Source: an uncultured Flavihumibacter sp.
GTDB taxonomy: Bacteria; Bacteroidota; Bacteroidia; Chitinophagales; Chitinophagaceae
Assembly (NCBI GenBank): GCA_946482545.1
Contig: CAMLRX010000056.1
Location: 1-30,264 of the forward strand
DNA: 30,264 bases
Direction of reading: 5' to 3'
The notes beneath the pieces are model-generated. The model searched no databases. It was given only the letters and a program-made list of their open reading frames with translations, and had not been told where the DNA came from. Every line of letters starts with the position of its first letter. The stretch's first letter is position 1. Both the position numbers and the translations under genes were made by a program. This document shows positions 22,765-30,264 of the stretch, piece after piece.

Positions 22765-23940
22765 AGGCAATACTTTAATGCGTTCCTGCACTATGGTATG
22801 CCGGGATGCGGGTTGCCAGGCCAGCACATCAGCGTCCTTAGCAGCCAACACATCGCCTGAGCCGCGGTAAGGCAACGGTTCCACATCAAAGCCCCCATCA
22901 ATAAAACGCGCCGGGAAAAATTCATCCAGCGCTGAACGTTTTTGCCTTGCACCGCTGAACATGGTTTCACGAAAAGCTTTCAATTCCCCGCCATGGCAGA
23001 GGTCCAGATAGACTTCCACGAACAATTTAAACGTAACAAGACAGGAAAAGGGGTTTCCGGGCAGCGAAAATACCATCGTTCCTTCCGCTGTTCTTCCGCA
23101 CCATATCGGCTTACCCGGCTTTATGGCCACTTTATGGAACAATTCGCGCACCCCCAGCCTCTTCCATAATCCGGGAACAAAATCCGCATCTCCGGCAGAT
23201 ACGCCGCCACAGGTAATAACGATATCACGGGAAAGACTTTCGCGCAGCACAGGCTCCATCACCACCGGATCGTCGGGCAGGTGAAACACCAGTTCTGGTG
23301 CCAACCCTTTTTCTTTCAACAATCCCTTCAACAGAGCGGCATTACTGTTCCTGATCTGGACCGGAGCCGGAACCTGGTCAGGTGCCACCACTTCGTTACC
23401 AGTGGTGATCAACGCTATTGAAGGAAGCGTATATACTTCAACGGTACTCTTTCCGACTGTTGCCAACACAGTCAATACCGAAGCGGAACACCTCAACGGA
23501 CTCCTCAACACCCGTTCACCCAACCGTGCGTCTTCGCCCTGCCGGGCTATATTCAGAAAGGGTTTGAAGGAAATATTTGCAGTGGTCATCGTCCCATCCT
23601 CTTCCACTGTATCTTCCACTCGTATCACCACATCCATTCCTTCCGGAACGGCCGCTCCAGTCATGATCCTGTAACAAGCACCTGGGCCAGCCGGCTCTTT
23701 TGGTACCGTTCCCGCATAAATTGTATCAACAATGATGAATGCACGAATACCATCTGCCAGTTCTCCGGAACGCAATGCAAATCCATCCATGGCGGCCCGG
23801 TTAAATGGTGGATAATCCCGGTCTGCATAAACATCTACTGCGAGCATACGACCAATGGCCTTATCCAGCGGAACAAGTTCCGTGCGCGGAGATACGGCTT
23901 CCGCAGCAATGATTTGTTGGGCTTCCTGAAATGAGTGCAT
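22756..23940 (-). CDS. moeA: Molybdopterin molybdenumtransferase (MoeA)
   Basis: A 394-residue enzyme that inserts molybdate into adenylylated molybdopterin. Family elements in order are VPLDKAIGRMLAVDVYAD, YPPFNRAAMDGFAL, RIMTGAAVPEGMDVVIRVED, TGNEVV, ITCGGVSAGDADFVPG, KVAIKPGKPIWCG and VFSLPGNPFSCLVTF. The length matches MoeA, with all four domains present. It is last in a minus-strand run moeB, moaCB, moeA, with 23 bases between moaCB and moeA. Its last codons overlap the convergent Crp/Fnr gene by 9 bases, and no room exists for a separate terminator. Confidence 0.96.
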   Translation of the reverse strand: MHSFQEAQQIIAAEAVSPRTELVPLDKAIGRMLAVDVYADRDYPPFNRAAMDGFALRSGELADGIRAFIIVDTIYAGTVPKEPAGPGACYRIMTGAAVPEGMDVVIRVEDTVEEDGTMTTANISFKPFLNIARQGEDARLGERVLRSPLRCSASVLTVLATVGKSTVEVYTLPSIALITTGNEVVAPDQVPAPVQIRNSNAALLKGLLKEKGLAPELVFHLPDDPVVMEPVLRESLSRDIVITCGGVSAGDADFVPGLWKRLGVRELFHKVAIKPGKPIWCGRTAEGTMVFSLPGNPFSCLVTFKLFVEVYLDLCHGGELKAFRETMFSGARQKRSALDEFFPARFIDGGFDVEPLPYRGSGDVLAAKDADVLAWQPASRHTIVQERIKVLPLR

Positions 23941-23963
23941 GGAATTATTTTCTATGAGATGGA

Positions 23964-24914
23964 TTAATGACCACCGCCCTTCATCATTTTCCGGGCATGA
24001 AAAACCGCAGGTAATATAGCCTCCAGGCTTTCCCGTGCACCATCAGTACTTCCGGGAAGCGTTACAATCAGGGTTTCCGCGATGGAACCGGCCACCCCCC
24101 TGCTCATCATGGCAAGTGGCGTACGCTGCTGACCGAAAGCACGCATGGCTTCCGTAATGCCATCTGCATCGCGCTCCAGTATTTCCTTTACAGCGGAAAC
24201 GGTATTGTCGCGCGGCCCTAATCCTGTACCGCCAGTTGTAAAAACAAAATGCACATCTTCGTTCACCCATTCCCGTATTTTTTCCTGGATGATTTGTTTT
24301 TCATCAGGAACAATACTGTAGTGTTTTACGTTCGCGTTTACAGCAGTAAGCATTTCCATTATGAGTTTACCACTTTTGTCCTCCCGCTTTCCCTCTGCCG
24401 TGGAATCGGAGCAAACCAACACGGCGCATGTGGGCGGGGTGTTGAAATATTTTTTTCTATCCGATTTACCACCTTTCTTCTCTAAGAGCTTGATTCCCCC
24501 TATTTCCAAAGCGGTATCTACGGGCTTCAGCATATCATATATTTCCAATGCGGCCACGGAAACACCAGTAAGCATTTCCATTTCAATGCCGGTTCTACCG
24601 ATGGAACGCGCTTCTCCCATGATCACAATGCCCGTTCTTCCATGGATGGCTGCTCCAAAAAAAGCTTCGTGTTTCTCTTTCTCCAGGAACTCGAACCAGA
24701 TGTCCATCCCATCAATTGCTACCGGATGACAATGTGGAAGCAGCGTGGGCGTACTTTTTGCGCCCACGAAGCCGGCGGCACGCGCCACATCGAACAGGTT
24801 TCCTTTGGGAAGATGCCCGGCCTTAATGGTTTCCAGCGTATTTTCAGAGCAGAAGACGATACCGGTGGCCAAAGCGGTACGCAGCGTAGTTGTTTTGTGG
24901 GTAATATCGCGCAT
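23964..24914 (-). CDS. moaCB: Bifunctional MoaC-MoaB fusion
   Basis: A 316-residue fusion. Residues 1-150 are MoaC, cyclic pyranopterin monophosphate synthase: AGHLPKGNLFDVARAAG, TLLPHCHPVAIDGM, GIEMEMLTGVSVAAL with E111 and E113, and EIYDMLK with D127 and K130. Residues of about 160-316 are MoaB/MogA-like, which adenylates molybdopterin: CAVLVCSDS, FVFTTGGTGLGPRDNTV and TLPGSTDGARESLEAILP. The joint lies in a short basic linker (KKGGKSDRKKYFNTPP). Compared with E. coli MoaC there is an insertion of about 13 residues between the CHP motif and the GIEME motif. MoaCB fusions are known in Bacteroidota. It starts 12 bases after moeB ends. No separate moaB is seen in the window. Confidence 0.95.
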   Translation of the reverse strand: MRDITHKTTTLRTALATGIVFCSENTLETIKAGHLPKGNLFDVARAAGFVGAKSTPTLLPHCHPVAIDGMDIWFEFLEKEKHEAFFGAAIHGRTGIVIMGEARSIGRTGIEMEMLTGVSVAALEIYDMLKPVDTALEIGGIKLLEKKGGKSDRKKYFNTPPTCAVLVCSDSTAEGKREDKSGKLIMEMLTAVNANVKHYSIVPDEKQIIQEKIREWVNEDVHFVFTTGGTGLGPRDNTVSAVKEILERDADGITEAMRAFGQQRTPLAMMSRGVAGSIAETLIVTLPGSTDGARESLEAILPAVFHARKMMKGGGH

Positions 24915-24926
24915 GATAGCGCTAAT

Positions 24927-26009
24927 TTACGGCAAATCGGCTTGCACCTTGCGGATACCGCCTGTTAAACTAAATACTGAAGGATAGTTTTTTTCGCTGA
25001 ATGCTTTCGCAGCCACAGCACTTCTTACGCCGGAGGCACAATAAAAAACGATCACCTGGTCCGGCTGCAGGTCGTGGTTCCCGGCCAGGCATGCTTCCAG
25101 CGGTATGTGTTCGCCTCCGATGGAGCAAACTTCCCGCTCGGTTTCCGTGCGCACATCAATCAAACGCACTGCTTTTTCTGCCATCATTTGTTGTAATTCC
25201 GACCACCCAATTTCCTGTACCGGCACTTGCGTATTAAATCTTTGTAAGGCCCAAACCCTGTTCTCAGGATCGGCTGTAAATGCCATAGTTCTGAACTTTA
25301 ACCCCAATGCATCTAACAGTAAAAGTTGGTTCACAAGGGCGCCGTCAAGCTCCAGCAAGACTTTCAACACTTCACTCGCCATTAGCCCGCCCACGAGCGC
25401 CGTGGTAATATTATAGGCACCAATCACCGCGCAGGAAGGAATTGCATCAGAGGCAGGTTCAGGGAAAAGATCACGCAAAGTGGCGCTCCCATTCAGGTTG
25501 AATACGGCGCACTGCCCTTCTTCCCGGTGAATGGCGCCATATACCCAGGGCTTATTCAGCGCAACACATGCATCATTCAACAGGTAGCGCACCAGGAAGT
25601 TATCCGTAGCATCCACCACAATATCATATCCTGACAACAGTTGTTGCACATTGTGCTTTTCTACAAACACATCGTGAACATTTATTTGAACCGCAGCATT
25701 TCTTTGTAAGAGCTGCTCCTTCGCCACCCATGCTTTTTTGCGCCCGAGGTCTTTTTCTGAATAAAGCAACTGCCTTTGCAGATTAGACAATTCCACCACA
25801 TCAAAATCCGCTATCCCAATCGTACCAATGCCTGCACTGGTAAGCAATTGAAGGCAGGGACAGCCTAAACCGCCCGCGCCCACTACCAGTACACGGCCCG
25901 CTGAAAGCTTGCGTTGCCCTGCATCTCCGATAAAAGGCAACCTGGTATGAGCAGAATAATAGTTCAAGGAATTTGTTTGCGCTAAAGTTAAGTGATTATT
26001 CCGCCACAA
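24927..26009 (-). CDS. moeB: MoaD-activating adenylyltransferase MoeB with C-terminal rhodanese domain
   Basis: A protein of up to 360 residues. Residues of about 38-250 are a ThiF/MoeB E1-like fold: VLVVGAGGLGCPCLQLL nucleotide loop, DFDVVELSNLQRQLLYSE, VDATDNFLVRYLLND, and the conserved Cys in AIPSCAVIGAYN. Residues of about 262-360 are a rhodanese with DVRTETERE and the active-site loop YCASGVRSAVA, which can supply sulfur to MoaD. The two CxxC pairs that bind zinc in E. coli MoeB are missing (LFPEP and DPENR stand in their place). The start is uncertain: no ATG is available in frame, so TTG at 26009 or TTG at 25967 (MNYYSAHTRLPF) is used. It could also serve ThiS, but the Moco neighbours favour MoaD. 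Confidence 0.9.
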   Translation of the reverse strand: MWRNNHLTLAQTNSLNYYSAHTRLPFIGDAGQRKLSAGRVLVVGAGGLGCPCLQLLTSAGIGTIGIADFDVVELSNLQRQLLYSEKDLGRKKAWVAKEQLLQRNAAVQINVHDVFVEKHNVQQLLSGYDIVVDATDNFLVRYLLNDACVALNKPWVYGAIHREEGQCAVFNLNGSATLRDLFPEPASDAIPSCAVIGAYNITTALVGGLMASEVLKVLLELDGALVNQLLLLDALGLKFRTMAFTADPENRVWALQRFNTQVPVQEIGWSELQQMMAEKAVRLIDVRTETEREVCSIGGEHIPLEACLAGNHDLQPDQVIVFYCASGVRSAVAAKAFSEKNYPSVFSLTGGIRKVQADLP

Positions 26010-26440
26010 ACGACCATCGACATTGGATGATTGGTGATTAAGTCATTGCAGGAATAACATTTCTTTTGGTGAAAACACCGAGATGTCGCTGGTAAAAAAA
26101 CGGGAAATTAAGGTAGAAAAAAACGCAGCGGGTTTTAGTATCTGAAGTACCTGTAAATTTGATTGAAAGCCGGAATAAAATTAAAAATGAAGGATGCGTT
26201 ATAGGATTAAAATATTAATTAAATAAACAGAAAGTATGGGATTGAAAACAAAAGAACGCGATTGTTTATAAAAAAAGGAAGTGAATAAGGAATCTGGTTT
26301 GAAAAGAAGTAGAACGGGTTCTGTTGAAGTTAATATTTAAAACAAGAGGTGATCAGAATTTAAAACGAATAGCCAACAGCGTACTGAATTGAATTAACGC
26401 ATATGCATATACTACCGAATATGACTGAGGTTATCTGAAC
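26010..26440. other. Gene-free AT-rich region upstream of moeB
   Basis: This 431-base stretch between the exonuclease gene and moeB (both minus strand) holds no open frame I can support. It must contain the promoter of the moeB-moaCB-moeA unit and any terminator of the nuclease gene. I found no TAnnTTTG match on the minus strand. Small dyads exist (GGTG-AAAA-CACC at 26068-26079 and ATATGCATAT at 26401-26410), but none is convincing as a terminator or operator. Confidence 0.5.
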
Positions 26441-27916
26441 CTAAATTTTAACTTCAACTACTTTTTCAGGAAATAGCGCGGCATGGCGGTTCACCAATCC
26501 CCGGAGGTAATCGTTATCAGGGTATGGAACCAGGTACTGTTTGAGGGTTTCCGGCTTCACCGTTATGGAGGAAGGCACATAGCCCATGCCGTAAAACGCG
26601 CCGTCTTCGATCAGGATGCAACTGCTCACCATTGCCTGTTCAGGTATTTTCCGGGCGGGCTTCAGGGAGAACCAAGCTGGAGCCTCTTCATCAAAAAGTC
26701 CTTCGCTTTTCCTCCTTACAATGGGCGGACTCCACTTTTTTACGAAGGGATAACCACCGGGAACAGGCTCCAGCAGTGCATAACTGGGCAAAGCTTTTCT
26801 GAGTGCGGCGATCGCGTCCAGCACCCTGGCATTGTACATTTCAGTATTGAGTGTACACGCGCAATCAGCATTTCCCGAACAAAGTGTTGCCGTGGATGCG
26901 ATATGCGTAAGCCTGGGGCACAATAAATGCGTCCGAACCATTTGGTGCAGCAGGTTACGGCCTTCGGTGATCAGCCCGAAGCTGTAAAGCGGTTTGCTGC
27001 CCCGACTCATTTTCTCTACCGCGAGCCTGAGATAACCCCGCCCGTCCTCGTAAGAGAAAAGACCATATTTCTGTGCGGGACGCTTCTGGCTGCGGTTGTA
27101 GCGGGGCCAGAGCCTTTTGATCTCGGCTTCTTCCAACAGGAAAGCCATCAGTTCATTGGGGACAGGTACATATTTGACTTTGTGGACATTGCGGAGAAAC
27201 TCCTGTTTCTGCCGACCGGATTTGTTATTTGAAAAATGACTGAGCACCCGTTGCCGGAGATCAAGGGCTTTGCCTACATACACCACATCACCTTTATTAT
27301 CCAGGAAGTAGTAAACACCCGGGATGCGGGGCAGGGAATACACTTCATTCGTATCCAGGTAAAGCGGAACGGATTGCTCGCCGGAACCTCGTTTCAGGAA
27401 CTCCCGGATCACTGGTTCTCCGCCCTCGGCAAGTAATTTCTCCCACAATTTAGTAGTGGCGAGCGCATCCCCCATTGCCCGGTGCCGGTTGTCCACGGAA
27501 ATATCAAGCGTCCTGCAAATTTTACCCAGGCTGTAAGAAGGGTGTCCGGGAAAAACTTTACGGCTCAGCCGAACCGTACACAACTTAGGGGCCTGCCATA
27601 CAACGCCATGCCGGTCGAGGTGATATTTAATAAAAGAGTAATCAAAATTCACATTGTGCGCAATGAATACCCTATTATTCAATAAGTTATAAACTTTGTC
27701 AGCAATTTCGCTAAAAGAAGGAGCCATGGCCACCATCGCATTGGTAATGCCGGTAAGGGATTCTACATAACGGGGAATCAGTTGATGTGGGTTCACCAGC
27801 GTTTCGAACTTTCCGGTTACCTGAGTCCCATCGTGCAGGATGATTGCAATCTCGGTAATGCCGTTCGCTGAAGCATGCCCGCCGGTAGTTTCAATATCCA
27901 CAATAGCGTATTCCAA
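26441..27916 (-). CDS. DnaQ-like 3'-5' exonuclease fused to a GIY-YIG (UvrC/Cho-type) nuclease
   Basis: A 491-residue putative DNA repair nuclease. Residues 1-165 are a DEDDh exonuclease like the DNA polymerase III epsilon subunit: D7 and E9 in AIVDIETTGG, FIAHNVNFDYSFIK, and HRAMGDALAT. Residues of about 200-285 are a GIY-YIG domain resembling the UvrC N-terminus (IPGVYYFLDNKGDVVYVGKA, DLRQRVLSHF, then NELMAFLLEEAEIKRLWPRY). The remainder has a cysteine group (LLCPRLTH, then CSGNADCACTL) recalling the Cys-rich Fe-S region of UvrC. Such DnaQ/GIY-YIG fusions are also known in Actinobacteria as UvrC-like proteins. It is probably a single-gene unit, unrelated to nitrate use. Confidence 0.92.
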   Translation of the reverse strand: MEYAIVDIETTGGHASANGITEIAIILHDGTQVTGKFETLVNPHQLIPRYVESLTGITNAMVAMAPSFSEIADKVYNLLNNRVFIAHNVNFDYSFIKYHLDRHGVVWQAPKLCTVRLSRKVFPGHPSYSLGKICRTLDISVDNRHRAMGDALATTKLWEKLLAEGGEPVIREFLKRGSGEQSVPLYLDTNEVYSLPRIPGVYYFLDNKGDVVYVGKALDLRQRVLSHFSNNKSGRQKQEFLRNVHKVKYVPVPNELMAFLLEEAEIKRLWPRYNRSQKRPAQKYGLFSYEDGRGYLRLAVEKMSRGSKPLYSFGLITEGRNLLHQMVRTHLLCPRLTHIASTATLCSGNADCACTLNTEMYNARVLDAIAALRKALPSYALLEPVPGGYPFVKKWSPPIVRRKSEGLFDEEAPAWFSLKPARKIPEQAMVSSCILIEDGAFYGMGYVPSSITVKPETLKQYLVPYPDNDYLRGLVNRHAALFPEKVVEVKI

Positions 27917-28116
27917 GACCGAATTTGTTTACCGGCAAATTACATTTTTAACGGCAGTTTTCAGGGCCAAAAACTTGGTATTTCCGGGAAAAGCTATTAC
28001 TTTCGTAATCATACAAGCATAGGATCACAACGATTGCAGATAAACTTCTTCACGAGCCAGGGACCAATTTTATCCACTACCCCCCGAAAAGCCTAATCGC
28101 TCAACCCTTTTTAAAG

Positions 28117-28125
28117 TAGCTTTTG
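28117..28125 (+). promoter_or_regulatory. Possible -7 element for the 37-aa peptide gene
   Basis: TAGCTTTTG at 28117-28125 resembles TAnnTTTG with one extra T, 23 bases before the ATG at 28149. No good -33 TTTG is seen at the right distance, so this is weak. Confidence 0.25.
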
Positions 28126-28148
28126 TTCATCTTTAAAATGTTTGGACC

Positions 28149-28262
28149 ATGAAAAAGTCTGATTCAATCACCCATTCCAACGAGGCTGGGAAAGCTGTTC
28201 TTTTTGCAGTGATTTTTTTCGCAATCATTGCGATCGTTACTTATTTCGCCTGGAACGCTTAG
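28149..28262 (+). CDS. 37-residue single-pass membrane peptide
   Basis: A short frame from ATG 28149 to TAG 28260-28262. The product has a polar N-terminus (MKKSDSITHSNEAGK) and one strongly hydrophobic helix (AVLFAVIFFAIIAIVTYFAW), ending in NA. The helix is of membrane-spanning length. A strong intrinsic terminator begins 47 bases after the stop, and a possible promoter lies just upstream, which supports a real small transcription unit. I do not recognise a family. Its size and topology are like small subunits or regulators of membrane complexes, but no partner is nearby. It sits in an otherwise gene-free 535-base gap between the nuclease and valS, and the rest of that gap shows only the signals listed here. 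Confidence 0.55.
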   Translation: MKKSDSITHSNEAGKAVLFAVIFFAIIAIVTYFAWNA

Positions 28263-28308
28263 TTTCTAAGTATTCCTCGTAATACATATTTACGGACGGT
28301 TCTTAGTA

Positions 28309-28343
28309 TGTCCGGGGCAATGGTTTGCGCCGGACATTTTTTT
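28309..28343 (+). terminator. Intrinsic terminator before valS
   Basis: TGTCCGG (28309-28315) pairs with CCGGACA (28330-28336); an inner GCAA/TTGC stem extends it across a G-G mismatch. Seven Ts follow (28337-28343). It would end the transcript of the 37-residue peptide gene and insulate valS. Confidence 0.85.
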
Positions 28344-28409
28344 ATCCATAGGTGAAAATACCGTTACAAACACCGTCTTTTTCCGTAGCGGAGCCTTCCG
28401 CTTATTTTG

Positions 28410-28417
28410 TACCTTTG
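28410..28417 (+). promoter_or_regulatory. valS: Putative -7 promoter element of valS
   Basis: TACCTTTG, identical to the -7 element of the tRNA-Leu promoter at 197-204, lies 34 bases before the valS ATG. A TTTG -33 element at the usual 18-21 base distance is not present, only a T-rich stretch further upstream. Confidence 0.5.
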
Positions 28418-28451
28418 CTGCCCTGATATAATAAACTGAACAGCAGCATTT

Positions 28452-30264
28452 ATGGCAACGGAACTGACCAAGAATTTTACGCCTTCCGATGTGGAAGCCA
28501 GGTGGTACCAACATTGGATGGATCAGCAATATTTTAACAGCACCCCCGATGAACGGGAGGCCTATACGATTGTGATTCCCCCGCCCAATGTGACCGGGGT
28601 ACTACACATGGGGCACCTGCTGAACAATTCCATCCAGGACATCCTCGCAAGAAGGGCCCGGATGATGGGAAAAAATGTATGCTGGGTTCCCGGCACCGAC
28701 CATGCCTCCATTGCCACCGAAGCCAAAGTAGTGGGCATGCTGCGCGAAAAAGGCATCGCGAAAAGCAGCATGAGCAGGGCCCAGTTCCTCGAACATGCCT
28801 GGGCATGGAAAGAAGAATACGGCGGCATCATCCTCCAGCAGCTCCGGAAAATGGGTTGCAGCCTGGATTGGAACCGCGTGAACTTCACCATGGATGAAGA
28901 TTACTACAAAAGCGTGATCAATGTTTTTGTGGACCTCTACGAAAAAGGGCTGATCTACCGCGGCAAAAGAATGATCAACTGGGATCCGAAAGCCAAAACA
29001 GCCCTCAGTGATGAAGAAGTGATCTTTAAAGAAACGCAGAGCAAATTCTACCACCTGCGTTATGCGATAGAAGGAACTGATGATGCAGTAGTGATAGCCA
29101 CGGTTCGCCCCGAGACTATTCTCGGCGATACCGCCATCTGTGTTCACCCTGAAGATGAACGCTACGCACACCTGAAAGGAAAGTTCGCCATCGTCCCGCT
29201 GATCGACAGGAAAATACCCATCATTTTCGATGAATATGTAGACAAGGAATTCGGAACCGGCGCATTGAAAGTAACGCCCGCGCACGACATGAACGATTAC
29301 CAACTGGGGCAAAAGCACAACCTGGAAGTGATCGACATCATGAATGACGATGGCACATTCAGCGAGGCCGCGCAGTTGTACATAGGGATGGACCGCTTCG
29401 ATGTACGCAAACAAATTGTGAAAGACTTACAGGAAAAAGGCTTCCTCCTCGAGATAAAAGACTATACCAACCAGGTAGGCTACAGCGAGAGAAGCGACGC
29501 AGTGGTAGAACCACGACTCAGTTTACAATGGTGGGTAAAGATGGCGCCGCTGGCTGAAAAAGCCTTGCAGGTGGTAATGAATGACCAGATCGCCTTCATC
29601 CCGGCCAAGTTCAAGAACCTGTACCGGCATTGGATGGAAAACATTAAAGACTGGTGCATCAGCCGACAGTTATGGTGGGGACACCGCATCCCGGCCTGGT
29701 ACGACGAGAATGGCAACTACGTGGTGGCCGCAACCGAGCAGGAAGCACGCGATAAGTTCAGCATTAAATTCCCCGAATCCGCATCCTCCCCTATTTCCCA
29801 GGATGAAGATTGTCTGGATACCTGGTTCTCTTCCTGGCTGTGGCCGTTTGAAGTATTCGATGGACTGAGTAATCCCGGCAACCCCGAAGTAAAATATTAT
29901 TACCCTACCAATACACTGGTGACGGCGCCCGAGATCATTTTCTTCTGGGTGGCGAGAATGATTATGGCCGGACTGGAATACCAAAAAGAGATTCCTTTCA
30001 AACAAGTGTACTTTACCGGTATTGTTCGCGACAAGCAGGGGCGTAAAATGAGTAAGAGTCTCGGCAATAGCCCTGATCTTCTTAAAATGATCGATGATTT
30101 CGGAGCCGATGCGGTACGGTTTGGTATACTCATTTCTTCTCCCGCCGGGAACGATCTCCTGTTCGATGAAAGCACCGTAGAGCAGGGGCGTAATTTCAAC
30201 AATAAAGTCTGGAACGCGCTGAAACTGGTGAAGATGTGGGAAGACCGCCAGGAAGATGCTCCGA
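28452..30264 (+). CDS. valS: Valine--tRNA ligase, N-terminal 604 residues (partial)
   Basis: An open frame from ATG 28452 that runs off the end of the window. It is a class I aminoacyl-tRNA synthetase charging tRNA-Val. The N-terminus has [13 protein letters not shown], with the HIGH-type motif HMGH at residues 52-55, followed by [15 protein letters not shown]. Other marks are the editing domain ([28 protein letters not shown]), [15 protein letters not shown], and the KMSKS loop at residues 532-536 ([10 protein letters not shown]). The anticodon-binding and C-terminal coiled-coil parts lie beyond the window. The reading frame is intact throughout. The leader is short and has a Bacteroidota -7 element. 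Confidence 0.98.
   Translation, partial: MATELTKNFTPSDVEARWYQHWMDQQYFNSTPDEREAYTIVIPPPNVTGVLHMGHLLNNSIQDILARRARMMGKNVCWVPGTDHASIATEAKVVGMLREKGIAKSSMSRAQFLEHAWAWKEEYGGIILQQLRKMGCSLDWNRVNFTMDEDYYKSVINVFVDLYEKGLIYRGKRMINWDPKAKTALSDEEVIFKETQSKFYHLRYAIEGTDDAVVIATVRPETILGDTAICVHPEDERYAHLKGKFAIVPLIDRKIPIIFDEYVDKEFGTGALKVTPAHDMNDYQLGQKHNLEVIDIMNDDGTFSEAAQLYIGMDRFDVRKQIVKDLQEKGFLLEIKDYTNQVGYSERSDAVVEPRLSLQWWVKMAPLAEKALQVVMNDQIAFIPAKFKNLYRHWMENIKDWCISRQLWWGHRIPAWYDENGNYVVAATEQEARDKFSIKFPESASSPISQDEDCLDTWFSSWLWPFEVFDGLSNPGNPEVKYYYPTNTLVTAPEIIFFWVARMIMAGLEYQKEIPFKQVYFTGIVRDKQGRKMSKSLGNSPDLLKMIDDFGADAVRFGILISSPAGNDLLFDESTVEQGRNFNNKVWNALKLVKMWEDRQEDAP

Noticed and set aside
24272..24280. Additional CCCGTATTT motif as an operator
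   Set aside because: It is a single copy inside the moaCB coding sequence, where codons explain it.

Overview
The window looks like a chromosomal segment of a Bacteroidota bacterium, most likely of the Chitinophagaceae or a close relative. The grounds are a TTTG-N18-TAnnTTTG promoter before the tRNA, the near absence of Shine-Dalgarno sequences, a Bacteroidota-style DapD C-terminus, and the gene content. The family placement is inference from family resemblance; no database was searched. No phage, transposase, CRISPR array or rRNA was seen.

Layout. Positions 1-357 hold the 3' end of dapD and a tRNA-Leu(CAG) with its own promoter and terminator. Positions 431-6506, all on the minus strand, hold poorly characterised genes: a small exported protein, a DUF2200 protein, a large exported coiled-coil protein with a beta-rich C-terminus, a NarL-type response regulator with its histidine kinase and a membrane protein, and an unknown 252-aa protein. 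Positions 6594-21094, also minus strand, form a nitrate assimilation and molybdenum cofactor (Moco) block in the order nirB, nirD, (nested inverted repeats), outer-membrane channel, nitrate transporter, nitrate reductase fusion, degenerate nitrite/sulfite reductase-rubredoxin fusion, TSUP permease, moaA, moaD, moaE, SelW-like protein, mobA. Positions 21293-22764 (plus strand) diverge from nirB and encode the siroheme enzyme SUMT and a Crp/Fnr regulator. Positions 22756-26009 (minus) complete Moco synthesis with moeB, moaCB and moeA. An exonuclease/GIY-YIG nuclease (26441-27916), a 37-aa membrane peptide (28149-28262) and the 5' two thirds of valS (28452 to the end) close the window.

How it works together. 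Nitrate would cross the outer membrane, possibly through the alginate-export-type barrel, and the inner membrane through the MFS transporter. It is reduced to nitrite by a single-chain reductase carrying the Mo-bisMGD, FAD and [2Fe-2S] modules. Nitrite is then reduced to ammonium by NirBD. SUMT starts the siroheme that NirB needs, and MoaA, MoaC-MoaB, MoaD, MoaE, MoeB, MoeA and MobA supply the Mo cofactor. The Crp/Fnr protein, with four cysteines placed much as in FNR, is the obvious local regulator. The most unusual part is the 492-aa protein encoded directly after the nitrate reductase: a nitrite/sulfite reductase fold without the siroheme/Fe-S cysteine motifs, fused to a rubredoxin. I infer that it is an electron-transfer subunit of the nitrate reductase.
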